Translations under genes and position numbers: made by a program
From: Pseudomonas viciae
GTDB taxonomy: Bacteria > Pseudomonadota > Gammaproteobacteria > Pseudomonadales > Pseudomonadaceae
Assembly (NCBI RefSeq): GCF_004786035.1
Contig: NZ_CP035088.1
Location: forward strand, 5,220,001 to 5,284,000
DNA: 64,000 bases
Direction of reading: 5' to 3'
Part shown: piece after piece, positions 48,687-58,312 of the stretch
How the letters are laid out: the number at the start of each line of letters is the position of its first letter
Position numbering within the stretch: the stretch's first letter is position 1
The notes under the pieces: generated by a model
The model's input: the letters and a program-made list of their open reading frames with translations, nothing else
What the model was told of the DNA's origin: nothing
Databases searched by the model: none

Positions 48687-49442
48687 ATGAATCTGCCTCC
48701 CCGTCAGCAGCAAATCCTCGAACTGGTCCGCGAACGCGGTTATGTCAGCATCGAGGAAATGGCGCAGCTATTCGTTGTCACCCCGCAAACCATCCGCCGC
48801 GACATCAATCAGCTGGCGGAAGCGAACCTGTTGCGCCGCTACCATGGTGGCGCTGCCTACGATTCCAGCGTGGAAAACACCGCCTACGCCATGCGCGCCG
48901 ACCAGATGCGCGACGAGAAGCAACGCATCGCCGAAGCCATTGCCGCGCAGATCCCCGATCACGCCTCGTTGTTCATCAACATCGGCACCACCACCGAATC
49001 CATCGCCCGGGCGCTGCTCAATCACAACCATCTCAAGGTCATCACCAACAACCTGCATGTGGCCTCGATCCTCAGCGCCAAGGACGACTTCGAGGTCCTG
49101 ATCGCTGGCGGCAACGTACGCCGTGACGGCGGCGTCGTCGGCCAGGCCAGTGTCGACTTCATCAGCCAGTTCAAAGTCGACTTCGCCCTGGTGGGCATCA
49201 GCGGCATCGATGAGGACGGCAGTCTGCTGGACTTCGATTACCAGGAAGTACGGGTTTCCCAAGCGATCATCGCCAATGCCAGGAAAGTGCTGCTGGCGGC
49301 GGACTCCAGCAAATTCGGACGCAATGCCATGGTTCGATTGGGCCCCATCAGCCTGATCGATTGCCTGGTCACCGACCAGCAACCAGTGCCGGCTTTGGCG
49401 CAATTGCTGAGCCAGCACAAGATTCGGCTGGAGGTGGTCTGA
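48687..49442 (+). CDS. glpR: Glycerol-3-phosphate regulon repressor GlpR (DeoR family)
   Basis: 251 residues. DeoR HTH ([34 protein letters not shown]) and a sugar-phosphate binding domain ([32 protein letters not shown]). Represses glp genes when glycerol-3-phosphate is low. Lies between glpK and glpD; candidate GlpR operators precede glpD. Confidence 0.95.
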   Translation: MNLPPRQQQILELVRERGYVSIEEMAQLFVVTPQTIRRDINQLAEANLLRRYHGGAAYDSSVENTAYAMRADQMRDEKQRIAEAIAAQIPDHASLFINIGTTTESIARALLNHNHLKVITNNLHVASILSAKDDFEVLIAGGNVRRDGGVVGQASVDFISQFKVDFALVGISGIDEDGSLLDFDYQEVRVSQAIIANARKVLLAADSSKFGRNAMVRLGPISLIDCLVTDQQPVPALAQLLSQHKIRLEVV

Positions 49443-49474
49443 CGCCCTCCCCAATACCCTGTGGCGAGGCCGCT

Positions 49475-49560
49475 GTGGGAGCAAGGCTTGCCCGCGATGA
49501 CGGCGACACGGTTTCTACATAGAACGAGGTGCCTGTTTCGCGAGCAAGGTTTGCTCCCAC
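49475..49560. repeat. REP/BIME inverted pair (diverged)
   Basis: Arms GTGGGAGCAAGGCTTGCCCGCG and CGCGAGCAAGGTTTGCTCCCAC; the arms differ at several positions, so it is an older copy. It follows glpR. Just before it is a fragment GTGGCGAGG (49461). Confidence 0.8.
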
Positions 49561-49607
49561 AAATCCCCTCGCCGCAACGGCCACCCTGTCGGCTTCAACC
49601 CTTCTTC

Positions 49608-49720
49608 ATGTTCGAAAATTTTCCTTTCAGCTTCCTTTGATCAGTATTTTCAATCGAAGTCAGCTGGCTGTTGCCGAGTTTATGGGCTAGTATTTTCGCA
49701 AATGAACATTAATGTTCGAA
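49608..49720. promoter_or_regulatory. Candidate GlpR operators before glpD
   Basis: ATGTTCGAAAAT (49608-49619) and the palindrome GAACATTAATGTTC (49704-49717) in AATGAACATTAATGTTCGAA. Both contain ATGTTCG, the E. coli GlpR half-site core (WATGTTCGWT). They lie 38-150 bases before glpD. Confidence 0.6.
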
Positions 49721-49754
49721 TTCAAATATTACGAAAAGAACCCGAGGCCAGCCG

Positions 49755-51293
49755 ATGCCCACTTCCACCTTGCCTACGCCCCCTCTCGCCGAGATTTACG
49801 ATATCGCCGTCATTGGCGGTGGTATCAACGGCGTGGGGATTGCCGCGGACGCTGCCGGTCGCGGTCTTTCGGTGTTCCTTTGCGAAAAGGACGACCTGGC
49901 CAGCCACACATCGTCGGCCAGCAGCAAGCTGATCCACGGCGGCCTGCGCTACCTCGAACATTACGAATTCCGTTTGGTGCGTGAAGCACTGGCCGAGCGC
50001 GAAGTGCTGCTGACCAAGGCCCCGCATATCGTCAAGCAAATGCGCTTCGTGCTCCCCCACCGCCCGCACCTGCGTCCGGCCTGGATGATTCGCGCCGGCC
50101 TGTTCCTCTACGATCACTTGGGCAAACGTGAGCAGCTCGCCGGCTCCAAGAGCTTGAAGTTCGGTGCAGATAGCGCCTTGAAAAGCGAAATCACCAAAGG
50201 CTTCGAATACTCCGACTGCTGGGTCGATGACGCGCGGCTGGTGGTGCTCAACGCCATGGCGGCCCGGGAAAAAGGCGCGCATGTCCACACCCGTACCCGC
50301 TGCGTTAACGCCCGCCGCAGCAAAGGCCTGTGGCATCTGCATCTGGAGCGCGCCGACGGCAGCCTGTTTTCGATACGCGCCAAGGCCCTGGTGAACGCCG
50401 CCGGCCCGTGGGTCGCCAAGTTCATTCGCGATGACCTGAAGATGGAATCGCCCTACGGCATCCGCCTGATCCAGGGCAGCCACTTGATCGTGCCGAAACT
50501 CTACGAAGGCGAGCACGCGCACATTCTTCAAAACGAAGACCAGCGCATCGTGTTCACCATTCCATACCTGAACCAGTTCACCCTGATCGGCACGACCGAC
50601 CGTGAATACACCGGTGACCCGGCCAAAGTGGCCATTACCGAAGGCGAAACCGATTACCTGCTGAAAGTGGTCAACGCGCACTTCAAGAAGCAGATCAGCC
50701 GCGACGATATCCGGCACAGCTATTCCGGTGTGCGCCCGCTGTGCAACGACGAATCCGACAACCCGTCGGCCGTCACCCGCGACTACACCCTGGCGCTCTC
50801 CGGCAGTGGTGAAGAAGCCCCGTTGCTGTCGGTGTTTGGTGGCAAGCTGACCACCTATCGCAAACTGGCCGAATCGGCCATGGCGCAGCTGGCCCCGTAT
50901 TTCACGCAGATGCGTCCGAGCTGGACCGCCATAGAAGCCCTCCCTGGCGGCGAAAACATGACCACCCCGCAGGCACTCTGCTCGGCGATCCGCGACAAGT
51001 TCGACTGGCTGCCGACCGACATCGCCCGGCGCTGGGCCACCACCTACGGCAGCCGCACCTGGCGCATGCTCGAAGGCGTGCACAGTCTCGGCGATCTGGG
51101 TGAGCACATCGGTGCAGGTCTTTACACTCGGGAAGTCGACTACCTGTGCAGCGACGAATGGGCCGTCGATGCCCAGGACATCCTGTGGCGCCGCAGCAAG
51201 CTGGGGCTGTTCACCACTGCGGTCGAACAGGAAAAGCTGCAGCAGTACCTGAGTAAAGTTGAGCAAAACCGTCGCAAGATCGAAGCGGCCTGA
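49755..51293 (+). CDS. glpD: Aerobic glycerol-3-phosphate dehydrogenase
   Basis: 512 residues. N-terminal FAD motif VIGGGINGVGIAADAAGRG with the conserved SSASSKLIHGGLRYLE, and a C-terminal DAO domain (ARRWATTYGSRTW). It oxidises sn-glycerol-3-phosphate to dihydroxyacetone phosphate at the inner membrane, feeding ubiquinone. Separated from glpR by 312 bases with its own operator. Confidence 0.97.
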   Translation: MPTSTLPTPPLAEIYDIAVIGGGINGVGIAADAAGRGLSVFLCEKDDLASHTSSASSKLIHGGLRYLEHYEFRLVREALAEREVLLTKAPHIVKQMRFVLPHRPHLRPAWMIRAGLFLYDHLGKREQLAGSKSLKFGADSALKSEITKGFEYSDCWVDDARLVVLNAMAAREKGAHVHTRTRCVNARRSKGLWHLHLERADGSLFSIRAKALVNAAGPWVAKFIRDDLKMESPYGIRLIQGSHLIVPKLYEGEHAHILQNEDQRIVFTIPYLNQFTLIGTTDREYTGDPAKVAITEGETDYLLKVVNAHFKKQISRDDIRHSYSGVRPLCNDESDNPSAVTRDYTLALSGSGEEAPLLSVFGGKLTTYRKLAESAMAQLAPYFTQMRPSWTAIEALPGGENMTTPQALCSAIRDKFDWLPTDIARRWATTYGSRTWRMLEGVHSLGDLGEHIGAGLYTREVDYLCSDEWAVDAQDILWRRSKLGLFTTAVEQEKLQQYLSKVEQNRRKIEAA

Positions 51294-51312
51294 TCGGTTA
51301 ACCGCTTACATG

Positions 51313-51347
51313 AAAGCCCCTGAATCTGTCGATTCAGGGGCTTTTTG
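51313..51347 (+). terminator. Terminator after glpD
   Basis: Stem AAAGCCCCTGAATC / GATTCAGGGGCTTTT with loop TGTC and a following T-run. Begins 19 bases after the glpD stop. Confidence 0.92.
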
Positions 51348-51398
51348 CTATCTGGCGTCCACCGATACCCCCTGTGGGAGCGAGGCAGGCCCAAGCCA

Positions 51399-51443
51399 TT
51401 CGGTTTTCCGAACAGAACCCGCCAGTCAATTCGGCTAACCGGA
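51399..51443. promoter_or_regulatory. Two candidate AauR-binding palindromes
   Basis: TTCGGTTTTCCGAA (51399-51412) is an exact match and TTCGGCTAACCGGA (51430-51443) a 13/14 match to the AauR motif TTCGG-N4-CCGAA reported for the acidic amino-acid system of Pseudomonas. They lie 77-121 bases upstream of the sigma-54 promoter, as expected for an enhancer. Confidence 0.75.
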
Positions 51444-51519
51444 TAATCAAGCCGCCAAAAACCTGAAACAAAACATTAATTTTATTTTAAAACAACAAGT
51501 TACGATAGCAGCCCTGGCC

Positions 51520-51535
51520 TGGCACGAGTCATGCT
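51520..51535 (+). promoter_or_regulatory. Sigma-54 promoter of aatJQMP
   Basis: TGGCACGAGTCATGCT: GG and GC separated by exactly 10 bases (-24/-12), close to consensus TGGCACG-N4-TTGC. Transcription would start near 51547, giving a leader of about 100 bases before aatJ. Confidence 0.8.
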
Positions 51536-51650
51536 CTACACTCCGGGAGACGAATGCCTGGACGCCAACACAACAGGAGCTACCGAGCATTCGAAGCACT
51601 CAGGGCCGACGAACCGGCTAAATAAGAAAAACAATGTCGAGGAAATATAG

Positions 51651-52565
51651 ATGCGCATCGTTCCCCATCTCCTGGGCGCAGCCATTGCTGCTGCTCTGAT
51701 CAGCACTCCGGTTTTCGCAGCCGAACTGACCGGCACGCTGAAAAAGATCAAAGAGTCCGGCGTCATCACGCTTGGCCATCGCGACGCCTCCATTCCGTTC
51801 TCCTACATCGCGGACGCTTCCGGCAAGCCGGTCGGCTATTCCCACGACATCCAGCTGAAAGTCGTCGAAGCGATCAAAAAAGACCTGGATCTGCCGAACC
51901 TGCAGGTCAAATACAACCTGGTCACCTCGCAAACCCGTATCCCGCTGGTGCAGAACGGTACCGTGGACCTGGAGTGCGGCTCCACCACCAACAACGTCGA
52001 GCGTCAGCAGCAAGTTGACTTCTCCGTGGGCATCTTCGAGATCGGCACCCGCCTGCTGTCCAAGAAAGACTCCAAGTACAAGGATTTCGACGACCTCAAG
52101 GGCAAGAACGTCGTGACCACCGCCGGCACCACGTCCGAGCGCATCCTCAAGGCGATGAACGCCGACAAGCAGATGGGCATGAACGTTATCTCCGCCAAGG
52201 ACCACGGCGAATCCTTCCAGATGCTGGAATCGGGTCGTGCCGTTGCGTTCATGATGGACGACGCCCTGCTGGCAGGTGAAGCAGCCAAAGCCAAGAAAGC
52301 CGACGATTGGGCCGTGACCGGTACCCCACAGTCCTACGAAATCTACGGCTGCATGATGCGCAAGGGCGACGAGCCGTTCAAAAAGGCTGTCGATGACGCC
52401 ATCAAGGCCACCTACGCGTCGGGCGAGATCAACAAGATCTACGAAAAATGGTTCATGCAACCTATCCCGCCAAAAGGCCTGAACCTGAACTTCCCGATGA
52501 GCGACGAACTCAAGGCACTGATCGCCAAGCCGACCGACAAAGCGGCTGACGACAAGAAATCCTGA
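51651..52565 (+). CDS. aatJ: Glutamate/aspartate ABC transporter substrate-binding protein
   Basis: 304 residues. Signal peptide MRIVPHLLGAAIAAALISTPVFA, then a solute-binding fold type II (GVITLGHRDASIPFSYIAD, GKNVVTTAGTTSERILKAMN). Captures acidic amino acids in the periplasm and passes them to the membrane pair. Same order aatJ-Q-M-P then aauS-R as in P. putida. A strong promoter with sigma-54 and AauR sites lies before it; a hairpin at 52581-52613 after it. Confidence 0.92.
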   Translation: MRIVPHLLGAAIAAALISTPVFAAELTGTLKKIKESGVITLGHRDASIPFSYIADASGKPVGYSHDIQLKVVEAIKKDLDLPNLQVKYNLVTSQTRIPLVQNGTVDLECGSTTNNVERQQQVDFSVGIFEIGTRLLSKKDSKYKDFDDLKGKNVVTTAGTTSERILKAMNADKQMGMNVISAKDHGESFQMLESGRAVAFMMDDALLAGEAAKAKKADDWAVTGTPQSYEIYGCMMRKGDEPFKKAVDDAIKATYASGEINKIYEKWFMQPIPPKGLNLNFPMSDELKALIAKPTDKAADDKKS

Positions 52566-52580
52566 TTTCTGACTAACCTT

Positions 52581-52613
52581 ATCCCCTGGAAGAGCCCGGC
52601 TCTTTCAGGGGAT
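52581..52613 (+). other. Hairpin between aatJ and aatQ
   Basis: Imperfect stem ATCCCCTG / CAGGGGAT with inner AGAGCC / GGCTCT, no U-tract. Typical of solute-binding protein genes, where such hairpins stabilise upstream mRNA and raise its level over the permease genes. Confidence 0.75.
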
Positions 52614-52757
52614 GGTCACTCCCTGCTGGCATATTCTGGAAACACTCGAACCGGTGGCTGTCGAGCCGATCGCGTGTGCCCGACCCTCAAGTCGGGACGG
52701 GAACGGAGTTTCCCCAGGCGGGCACTTGTACATCGAACGATCTGAGGGGAGACCCTA

Positions 52758-53504
52758 ATGAATTACAACTGGGACTGGGGCGTGTTCTTCAAGTCCACCG
52801 GCGTGGGCAGCGAGACCTATCTCGACTGGTACATCGCCGGCCTGGGCTGGACCATCGCCATCGCCGTCGTGGCCTGGATCATCGCCCTGCTGCTGGGCTC
52901 GGTACTGGGCGTGATGCGCACCGTGCCGAACCGGCTGGTGTCGGGTATCGCCACTTGCTACGTGGAACTCTTCCGTAATGTGCCGCTGCTGGTTCAGCTG
53001 TTCATCTGGTACTTCCTGGTGCCGGACCTGCTGCCCGCCGATATGCAGGAGTGGTACAAGCAGGACCTGAACCCGACCACCTCGGCCTATCTGAGCGTCG
53101 TCGTGTGCCTGGGCCTGTTCACCGCCGCCCGGGTTTGCGAGCAGGTGCGCACCGGTATCCAGGCGCTGCCCCGTGGCCAGGAATCCGCGGCCCGTGCCAT
53201 GGGTTTCAAGCTGCCGCAGATTTACTGGAACGTGCTGCTGCCCCAGGCCTACCGGATCATCATTCCGCCGCTTACCTCGGAATTCCTCAACGTCTTCAAG
53301 AACTCCTCCGTGGCCTCTCTGATCGGCCTGATGGAGCTGCTCGCGCAGACCAAACAGACCGCCGAGTTCTCCGCCAACCTGTTCGAAGCCTTCACCCTGG
53401 CGACGCTGATCTACTTCACCCTGAACATGAGCCTGATGCTGCTCATGCGCATGGTCGAGAAGAAGGTCTCGGTGCCCGGCCTGATCTCCGTGGGGGGTAA
53501 ATAA
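52758..53504 (+). CDS. aatQ: Amino-acid ABC transporter permease
   Basis: 248 residues, His/Glu-type permease with about five helices and the EAA loop segment ESAARAMGFKLPQIYWNVLLPQAYR. It pairs with the next permease. Its stop overlaps the start of aatM (53504). Confidence 0.92.
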   Translation: MNYNWDWGVFFKSTGVGSETYLDWYIAGLGWTIAIAVVAWIIALLLGSVLGVMRTVPNRLVSGIATCYVELFRNVPLLVQLFIWYFLVPDLLPADMQEWYKQDLNPTTSAYLSVVVCLGLFTAARVCEQVRTGIQALPRGQESAARAMGFKLPQIYWNVLLPQAYRIIIPPLTSEFLNVFKNSSVASLIGLMELLAQTKQTAEFSANLFEAFTLATLIYFTLNMSLMLLMRMVEKKVSVPGLISVGGK

Positions 53505-54175
53505 TGGAATTCGATTTCAGTGGCGTCATCCCGGCCATTCCCGGTTTGTGGAACGGCATGCTGATGACCCTCCAACTGATGGTCATGGGCGTCATCGGCG
53601 GGATCATCCTGGGGACGATCCTGGCGCTGATGCGCCTGTCCCATAACAAGCTGGTCTCCAACATCGCTGGCGCCTACGTCAATTACTTCCGCTCGATCCC
53701 GTTGCTGCTGGTGATCACCTGGTTCTACCTGGCGGTGCCGTTCGTGTTGCGCTGGATCACCGGCGAAGATACCCCGATCGGTGCGTTCGGCTCCTGCGTC
53801 GTGGCCTTCATGATGTTTGAAGCTGCGTATTTCTGCGAAATCGTCCGGGCCGGCGTGCAGTCGATCGCCAAGGGCCAGATGGGCGCCGCCCAGGCACTGG
53901 GGATGAATTATGGCCAGACCATGCGCCTGATCATCCTGCCCCAGGCGTTTCGCAAGATGACCCCACTGCTGTTGCAACAAAGCATCATCCTGTTTCAGGA
54001 CACCTCGCTGGTCTACACGGTCGGCCTGGTGGACTTCCTCAATGCTTCGCGGGCCAATGGCGACATCATCGGCCGCTCCAATGAGTTCCTGATCGTCGCA
54101 GGTCTCGTGTACTTCACAATCAGCTTTGCCGCCTCGCTGCTGGTCAAGCGTCTGCAAAAAAGGTTCGCCGTATGA
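53504..54175 (+). CDS. aatM: Amino-acid ABC transporter permease
   Basis: 223 residues with EAA loop [25 protein letters not shown] and about five membrane helices. Second membrane half of the acidic amino-acid importer. Start ATG overlaps the previous stop; its own stop overlaps the aatP start. Confidence 0.92.
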   Translation: MEFDFSGVIPAIPGLWNGMLMTLQLMVMGVIGGIILGTILALMRLSHNKLVSNIAGAYVNYFRSIPLLLVITWFYLAVPFVLRWITGEDTPIGAFGSCVVAFMMFEAAYFCEIVRAGVQSIAKGQMGAAQALGMNYGQTMRLIILPQAFRKMTPLLLQQSIILFQDTSLVYTVGLVDFLNASRANGDIIGRSNEFLIVAGLVYFTISFAASLLVKRLQKRFAV

Positions 54176-54906
54176 TCTCTATCAAGAACATCAACAAGTG
54201 GTATGGGGACTTCCAGGTACTGACCAATTGCAGCACCGAGGTCAGCAAGGGTGAGGTTGTGGTGGTGTGCGGCCCTTCGGGTTCGGGCAAATCCACGCTG
54301 ATCAAGTGCGTGAACGCCCTGGAACCGTTCCAGAAAGGCGACATCGTGGTCGACGGCACGTCCATCGCCGACCCGAAGACCAACCTGCCGAAACTGCGTT
54401 CGCGCGTGGGCATGGTGTTCCAGCATTTCGAACTGTTCCCGCACCTGACCATCACCGAAAACCTGACCATCGCGCAGATCAAGGTGTTGGGCCGCAGCAA
54501 GGAAGAGGCCACCAAGAAAGGCCTGCAATTGCTTGAGCGGGTCGGTCTGTCGGCCCATGCCCACAAACACCCGGGCCAACTGTCTGGCGGCCAGCAGCAG
54601 CGCGTGGCGATCGCCCGTGCCCTGGCGATGGATCCGGTGGTGATGTTGTTCGATGAACCGACCTCGGCCCTTGACCCGGAAATGGTCAACGAAGTGCTCG
54701 ACGTGATGGTGCAACTGGCCCACGAAGGCATGACCATGATGTGCGTGACCCACGAAATGGGCTTCGCCCGCAAAGTGGCGAACCGGGTGATCTTCATGGA
54801 CCAGGGGCAGATCATCGAAGACTGCAAGAAGGAAGAGTTCTTCGGCGACATCAGCGCCCGCTCCGAACGTGCGCAGCATTTCCTTGAGAAAATCCTGCAG
54901 CACTAA
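54172..54906 (+). CDS. aatP: Amino-acid ABC transporter ATPase
   Basis: 244 residues. Walker [11 protein letters not shown]-loop [13 protein letters not shown], signature [15 protein letters not shown], Walker [15 protein letters not shown]-loop VTHEMGFA. GlnQ/GltL-type ATPase that drives AatJQM. Last transporter gene before the aauS kinase, separated by a REP pair. Confidence 0.95.
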   Translation: MISIKNINKWYGDFQVLTNCSTEVSKGEVVVVCGPSGSGKSTLIKCVNALEPFQKGDIVVDGTSIADPKTNLPKLRSRVGMVFQHFELFPHLTITENLTIAQIKVLGRSKEEATKKGLQLLERVGLSAHAHKHPGQLSGGQQQRVAIARALAMDPVVMLFDEPTSALDPEMVNEVLDVMVQLAHEGMTMMCVTHEMGFARKVANRVIFMDQGQIIEDCKKEEFFGDISARSERAQHFLEKILQH

Positions 54907-54923
54907 ACAACACGCACCGCTCC

Positions 54924-55013
54924 TGTGGGAGCGAGCTTGCTCGCGATAGCGGACTGCCAGTCAACATCATTGTAGGCTGATCAGCAGTCATCGCGAGCAA
55001 GCTCGCTCCCACA
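54924..55013. repeat. REP/BIME inverted pair
   Basis: Arms TGTGGGAGCGAGCTTGCTCG and CGAGCAAGCTCGCTCCCACA with about 40 bases between, after aatP and before aauS. Confidence 0.88.
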
Positions 55014-55067
55014 AGGATCCAGTGTTGGTTTGTCGATTTGTGTTGTGGTTGACCCAAGGCTTCTGTG

Positions 55068-56972
55068 ATGAAATGCGACCCCACCCTCTATCGCGCCGCG
55101 CCGCCATCACTTGCCGTGAAACCTCGCCTGATCCGCCATCTGTTCCTGCCGCCGCTGGTCATCGCCCTGATGATCGGCCTGGGTTATCTCGGCTTCTGGA
55201 TCAGCGAGCACTACGGCGTTCGCGGCCTCGCCGAGAACGGCGAGCGCCAGTTGGAGCTGCACGCCCGCGCGGTGGAGAGCGAGATCAGCAAGTACACCTA
55301 CCTGCCCAGCCTGCTGGAGCTTGAGTCCAGTGTTTCGCAATTGCTCGACGACCCGACGCCCGAACATCGCAAAACCGTCAACGAATACCTCGAAGGCCTG
55401 AACCGGCGCAGCCGCAGCCGGGCCATCTATGTCATGGACACCACCGGCCGGGTCATGGCCACCAGTAACTGGCGCGACGTCGACAGTTACCTGGGAGAAG
55501 ACCTGTCCTTCCGCGCCTATTTCCAGAACGCCGTGCGCGGCCAGCCGGGGCGCTTCTACGGCATCGGCAGCACCAACGGCGAGCCCGGCTATTACCTGGC
55601 CCATGGCTTGGAACAACAGGGCAAGATCATCGGCGTCGCCGTGGTCAAGGTGCGCCTCGAAGCCTTGGAAGAACGCTGGCAGCGCGCGCGCCTGGAAGCG
55701 TTCGTCAGTGACGAGAACGGCATCATCATCTTGTCCAGCGACCCGGCGCGGCGGCTCAAGTCCGTGCGCCCGCTCAGTGATGAGACCAAGGAGCGCCTGG
55801 CCCGCAGCCTGCAGTACTACTGGTTTCCGCTGAACGAACTGGTGCCCCTGGCCAGGGAACGACTGGCCGAAGGCATGGAGAAGCTGACCTTCCCGGCCAA
55901 CACCGAACTGGTGTCCGACGAACGCGCCATCAGCTACTTGTCCCAGACCCGGCCCCTGAGTGACACGCCGTGGAATTTCACCCTGCTGACCCCGCTTGAA
56001 GACCTGCGTCGCCAGGCGATCAACCAGGGCATCCTGGTGGCGGTGGCGTTCGCCCTGGTGGCGTTCCTGCTGATTGCCTGGAACGAACGGCGCAAGGTCA
56101 TTGCTACCCGCCTCGCCGCCCGGGAAGCCTTGCAACAAGCCAACAATCAGCTCGAGCGTCGGATTACCGAACGCACCACCGACCTGCGGGCCAGCAACGA
56201 ACGCCTCAAGGGCCAGATCCGCGAGCGGCGACAGGCCGAAGAGACCTTGCGCCGGGCCCAGGACGAACTGGTGCAGGCCGGTAAACTGGCGGCCATCGGC
56301 CAGATGTCCACCAGCATCGCCCACGAACTCAACCAGCCGCTGGCGGCACTGCGCACCTTGTCCGGCAATACCGTGCGCTTCATGGAACGCGGTCAATTGG
56401 ATATCGCCAGCGCCAACCTCAAGACCATCAACGATTTGATCGACCGCATGGGCCGCATCACCGCCAGCCTGCGCTCCTTTGCCCGGCGCGGGGACGACCA
56501 GGGCCAGGCCAGCCTCGGCAAGGGCGTCGAGGCCGCGCTGCAACTGCTCGGCGCACGCCTGGAAAGCTTGAACATCCAGATCCATTCCAGTTTCGACGAC
56601 GTCCAGGTGCAAATCGACCAGACGCGCCTGGAGCAGATCCTGGTGAACCTGATCGGCAACGCCCTGGACGCCATGCAGACCCAACCCGAGCCGCATCTGT
56701 GGCTCGAAGGCCAGGCCGGCGACGGCAAATATCGCCTGCGCGTGCGCGATAACGGCCACGGCATCGATCCAGAAGCACGCAAGCATCTGTTCGAACCCTT
56801 CTTCACCACCAAACCCGGCGAACAAGGCCTGGGTCTGGGCCTGACGCTCTCCGCCAGCCTGGCCGCCGCCACGGGTGGCTACCTGGGCGTCGAGCACCCG
56901 GTCGAGGGCAATGGAACCACGTTTGTCCTCAGTTTACCGTTGGTAAGCCTTTTACCTGCCGAGCCGCTATGA
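55068..56972 (+). CDS. aauS: Sensor histidine kinase AauS (DctB-like)
   Basis: 634 residues from ATG 55068; a GTG one codon earlier (55065) is equally possible. Two membrane helices near 23-43 and 325-345 enclose a large Cache-type periplasmic sensor domain. A coiled linker follows, then HisKA with H419 (SIAHELNQPLAALRTL) and HATPase (NLIGNALDAM, DNGHGIDPE, GLGLGLTLS). DctB-type kinases sense extracellular ligands; here presumably glutamate/aspartate. Overlaps aauR by 4 bases. Confidence 0.92.
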   Translation: MKCDPTLYRAAPPSLAVKPRLIRHLFLPPLVIALMIGLGYLGFWISEHYGVRGLAENGERQLELHARAVESEISKYTYLPSLLELESSVSQLLDDPTPEHRKTVNEYLEGLNRRSRSRAIYVMDTTGRVMATSNWRDVDSYLGEDLSFRAYFQNAVRGQPGRFYGIGSTNGEPGYYLAHGLEQQGKIIGVAVVKVRLEALEERWQRARLEAFVSDENGIIILSSDPARRLKSVRPLSDETKERLARSLQYYWFPLNELVPLARERLAEGMEKLTFPANTELVSDERAISYLSQTRPLSDTPWNFTLLTPLEDLRRQAINQGILVAVAFALVAFLLIAWNERRKVIATRLAAREALQQANNQLERRITERTTDLRASNERLKGQIRERRQAEETLRRAQDELVQAGKLAAIGQMSTSIAHELNQPLAALRTLSGNTVRFMERGQLDIASANLKTINDLIDRMGRITASLRSFARRGDDQGQASLGKGVEAALQLLGARLESLNIQIHSSFDDVQVQIDQTRLEQILVNLIGNALDAMQTQPEPHLWLEGQAGDGKYRLRVRDNGHGIDPEARKHLFEPFFTTKPGEQGLGLGLTLSASLAAATGGYLGVEHPVEGNGTTFVLSLPLVSLLPAEPL

Positions 56973-58297
56973 ACAACGACCTGAGCGTACTGATCGTCGA
57001 AGACGACCCCCATGTCCTGCTGGGCTGCCAGCAGGCGCTGACCCTGGAAGACATTCCCTGCGTCGGCGTGGGCAGCGCCGAAGAAGCCCTGGAGCGGGTC
57101 GGCGATGACTTTGCCGGCATCGTCATCAGCGATATTCGCCTGCCAGGCATCGATGGCCTGGAGCTACTGACACGCCTCAAGGCACGGGACCGCAGCCTGC
57201 CGGTGGTGTTGATCACCGGGCATGGCGACATCTCCATGGCGGTCGGCGCCATGCAAAAAGGCGCCTACGACTTCATGGAGAAACCCTTCTCCCCGGAACG
57301 TCTGGTGGACGTCGCCCGCCGCGCCCTGGAACAGCGCAGCCTGGCCCGTGAGGTCTCCTCCTTGCGCCGGCAACTGGCCGAGCGCGATACCCTGGAAGGC
57401 CGGATCATTGGCCGTTCACCGGCCATGCAGCACCTGCGAGCGCTGATCGCCAACGTCGCCGATACCTCGGCCAACGTGCTGATCGAAGGCGAAACCGGCA
57501 CCGGCAAGGAATTGGTCGCCCGCTGCCTGCATGACTTCAGCCGCCGCCACGAAAAACAATTCGTCGCGCTGAATTGCGGCGGCCTGCCGGAGAACCTGTT
57601 CGAAAGCGAGATTTTCGGCCACGAGGCCAACGCCTTTACCGGCGCCGGCAAACGTCGGATCGGCAAGATCGAACACGCCGACGGCGGCACGCTGTTTCTC
57701 GATGAAGTGGAAAGCATGCCCCTGCCCTTGCAGATCAAACTGCTGCGGGTGTTGCAGGAACGCACTCTCGAACGCCTGGGCTCAAACCAGAGCGTCGCGG
57801 TGGATTGCCGGGTGATTGCCGCCACCAAGTCCGACCTGGACGAAATGGGCCGGGTTGGGCAGTTTCGCAGCGACTTGTATTACCGCCTCAACGTGGTGAC
57901 CCTGGAACTGCCCCCCCTGCGCGAACGACGCGAAGACATCCTGCAATTGTTCAAGCACTTTCTCCAGCAATCGTCCCTGCGCTTCGACCGTACGGTGCCG
58001 GAGCTGGATAACCAGACGCTGTCGAACCTGATGAGCCACGACTGGCCGGGTAACGTGCGCGAACTGCGCAACGTCGCCGAGCGCTACGCCCTCGGTTTAC
58101 CCGCCTTCAAGAAGTCCGGAGCCAGCAGCGGCAACCAGAGCCTGGCCTTTGCCGAAGCAGTAGAAGCTTTCGAGCGCAATTTGTTGGTGGACGCGCTGCA
58201 ACGCAGCGGTGGCAACCTGACCCAGGCCAGCCTGGAATTGGGCATGGCCAAGACCACGCTGTTCGACAAAGTCAAAAAGTATGGCCTGAGCCATTAA
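56969..58297 (+). CDS. aauR: Sigma-54-dependent response regulator AauR (DctD-like)
   Basis: 442 residues. Receiver with phosphoacceptor D55, AAA+ domain (Walker A GETGTGKE, Walker B GGTLFLDE), and a Fis-type HTH at the end (GNLTQASLELGMAKTTLFDKV). The sigma-54 contact loop reads NAFTGA (221-226) rather than GAFTGA. Activates aatJQMP transcription in response to acidic amino acids. ATGA overlap with aauS. Confidence 0.94.
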   Translation: MNNDLSVLIVEDDPHVLLGCQQALTLEDIPCVGVGSAEEALERVGDDFAGIVISDIRLPGIDGLELLTRLKARDRSLPVVLITGHGDISMAVGAMQKGAYDFMEKPFSPERLVDVARRALEQRSLAREVSSLRRQLAERDTLEGRIIGRSPAMQHLRALIANVADTSANVLIEGETGTGKELVARCLHDFSRRHEKQFVALNCGGLPENLFESEIFGHEANAFTGAGKRRIGKIEHADGGTLFLDEVESMPLPLQIKLLRVLQERTLERLGSNQSVAVDCRVIAATKSDLDEMGRVGQFRSDLYYRLNVVTLELPPLRERREDILQLFKHFLQQSSLRFDRTVPELDNQTLSNLMSHDWPGNVRELRNVAERYALGLPAFKKSGASSGNQSLAFAEAVEAFERNLLVDALQRSGGNLTQASLELGMAKTTLFDKVKKYGLSH

Positions 58298-58312
58298 CCG
58301 GGGCGTAAACCT

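Noticed and set aside
49722..51266. 514-codon frame antisense to glpD
   Set aside because: Complement of a well-defined FAD enzyme; shadow frame.
55107..56897. 596-codon frame antisense to aauS
   Set aside because: Complement of a kinase with clear H and N/G boxes; shadow frame.
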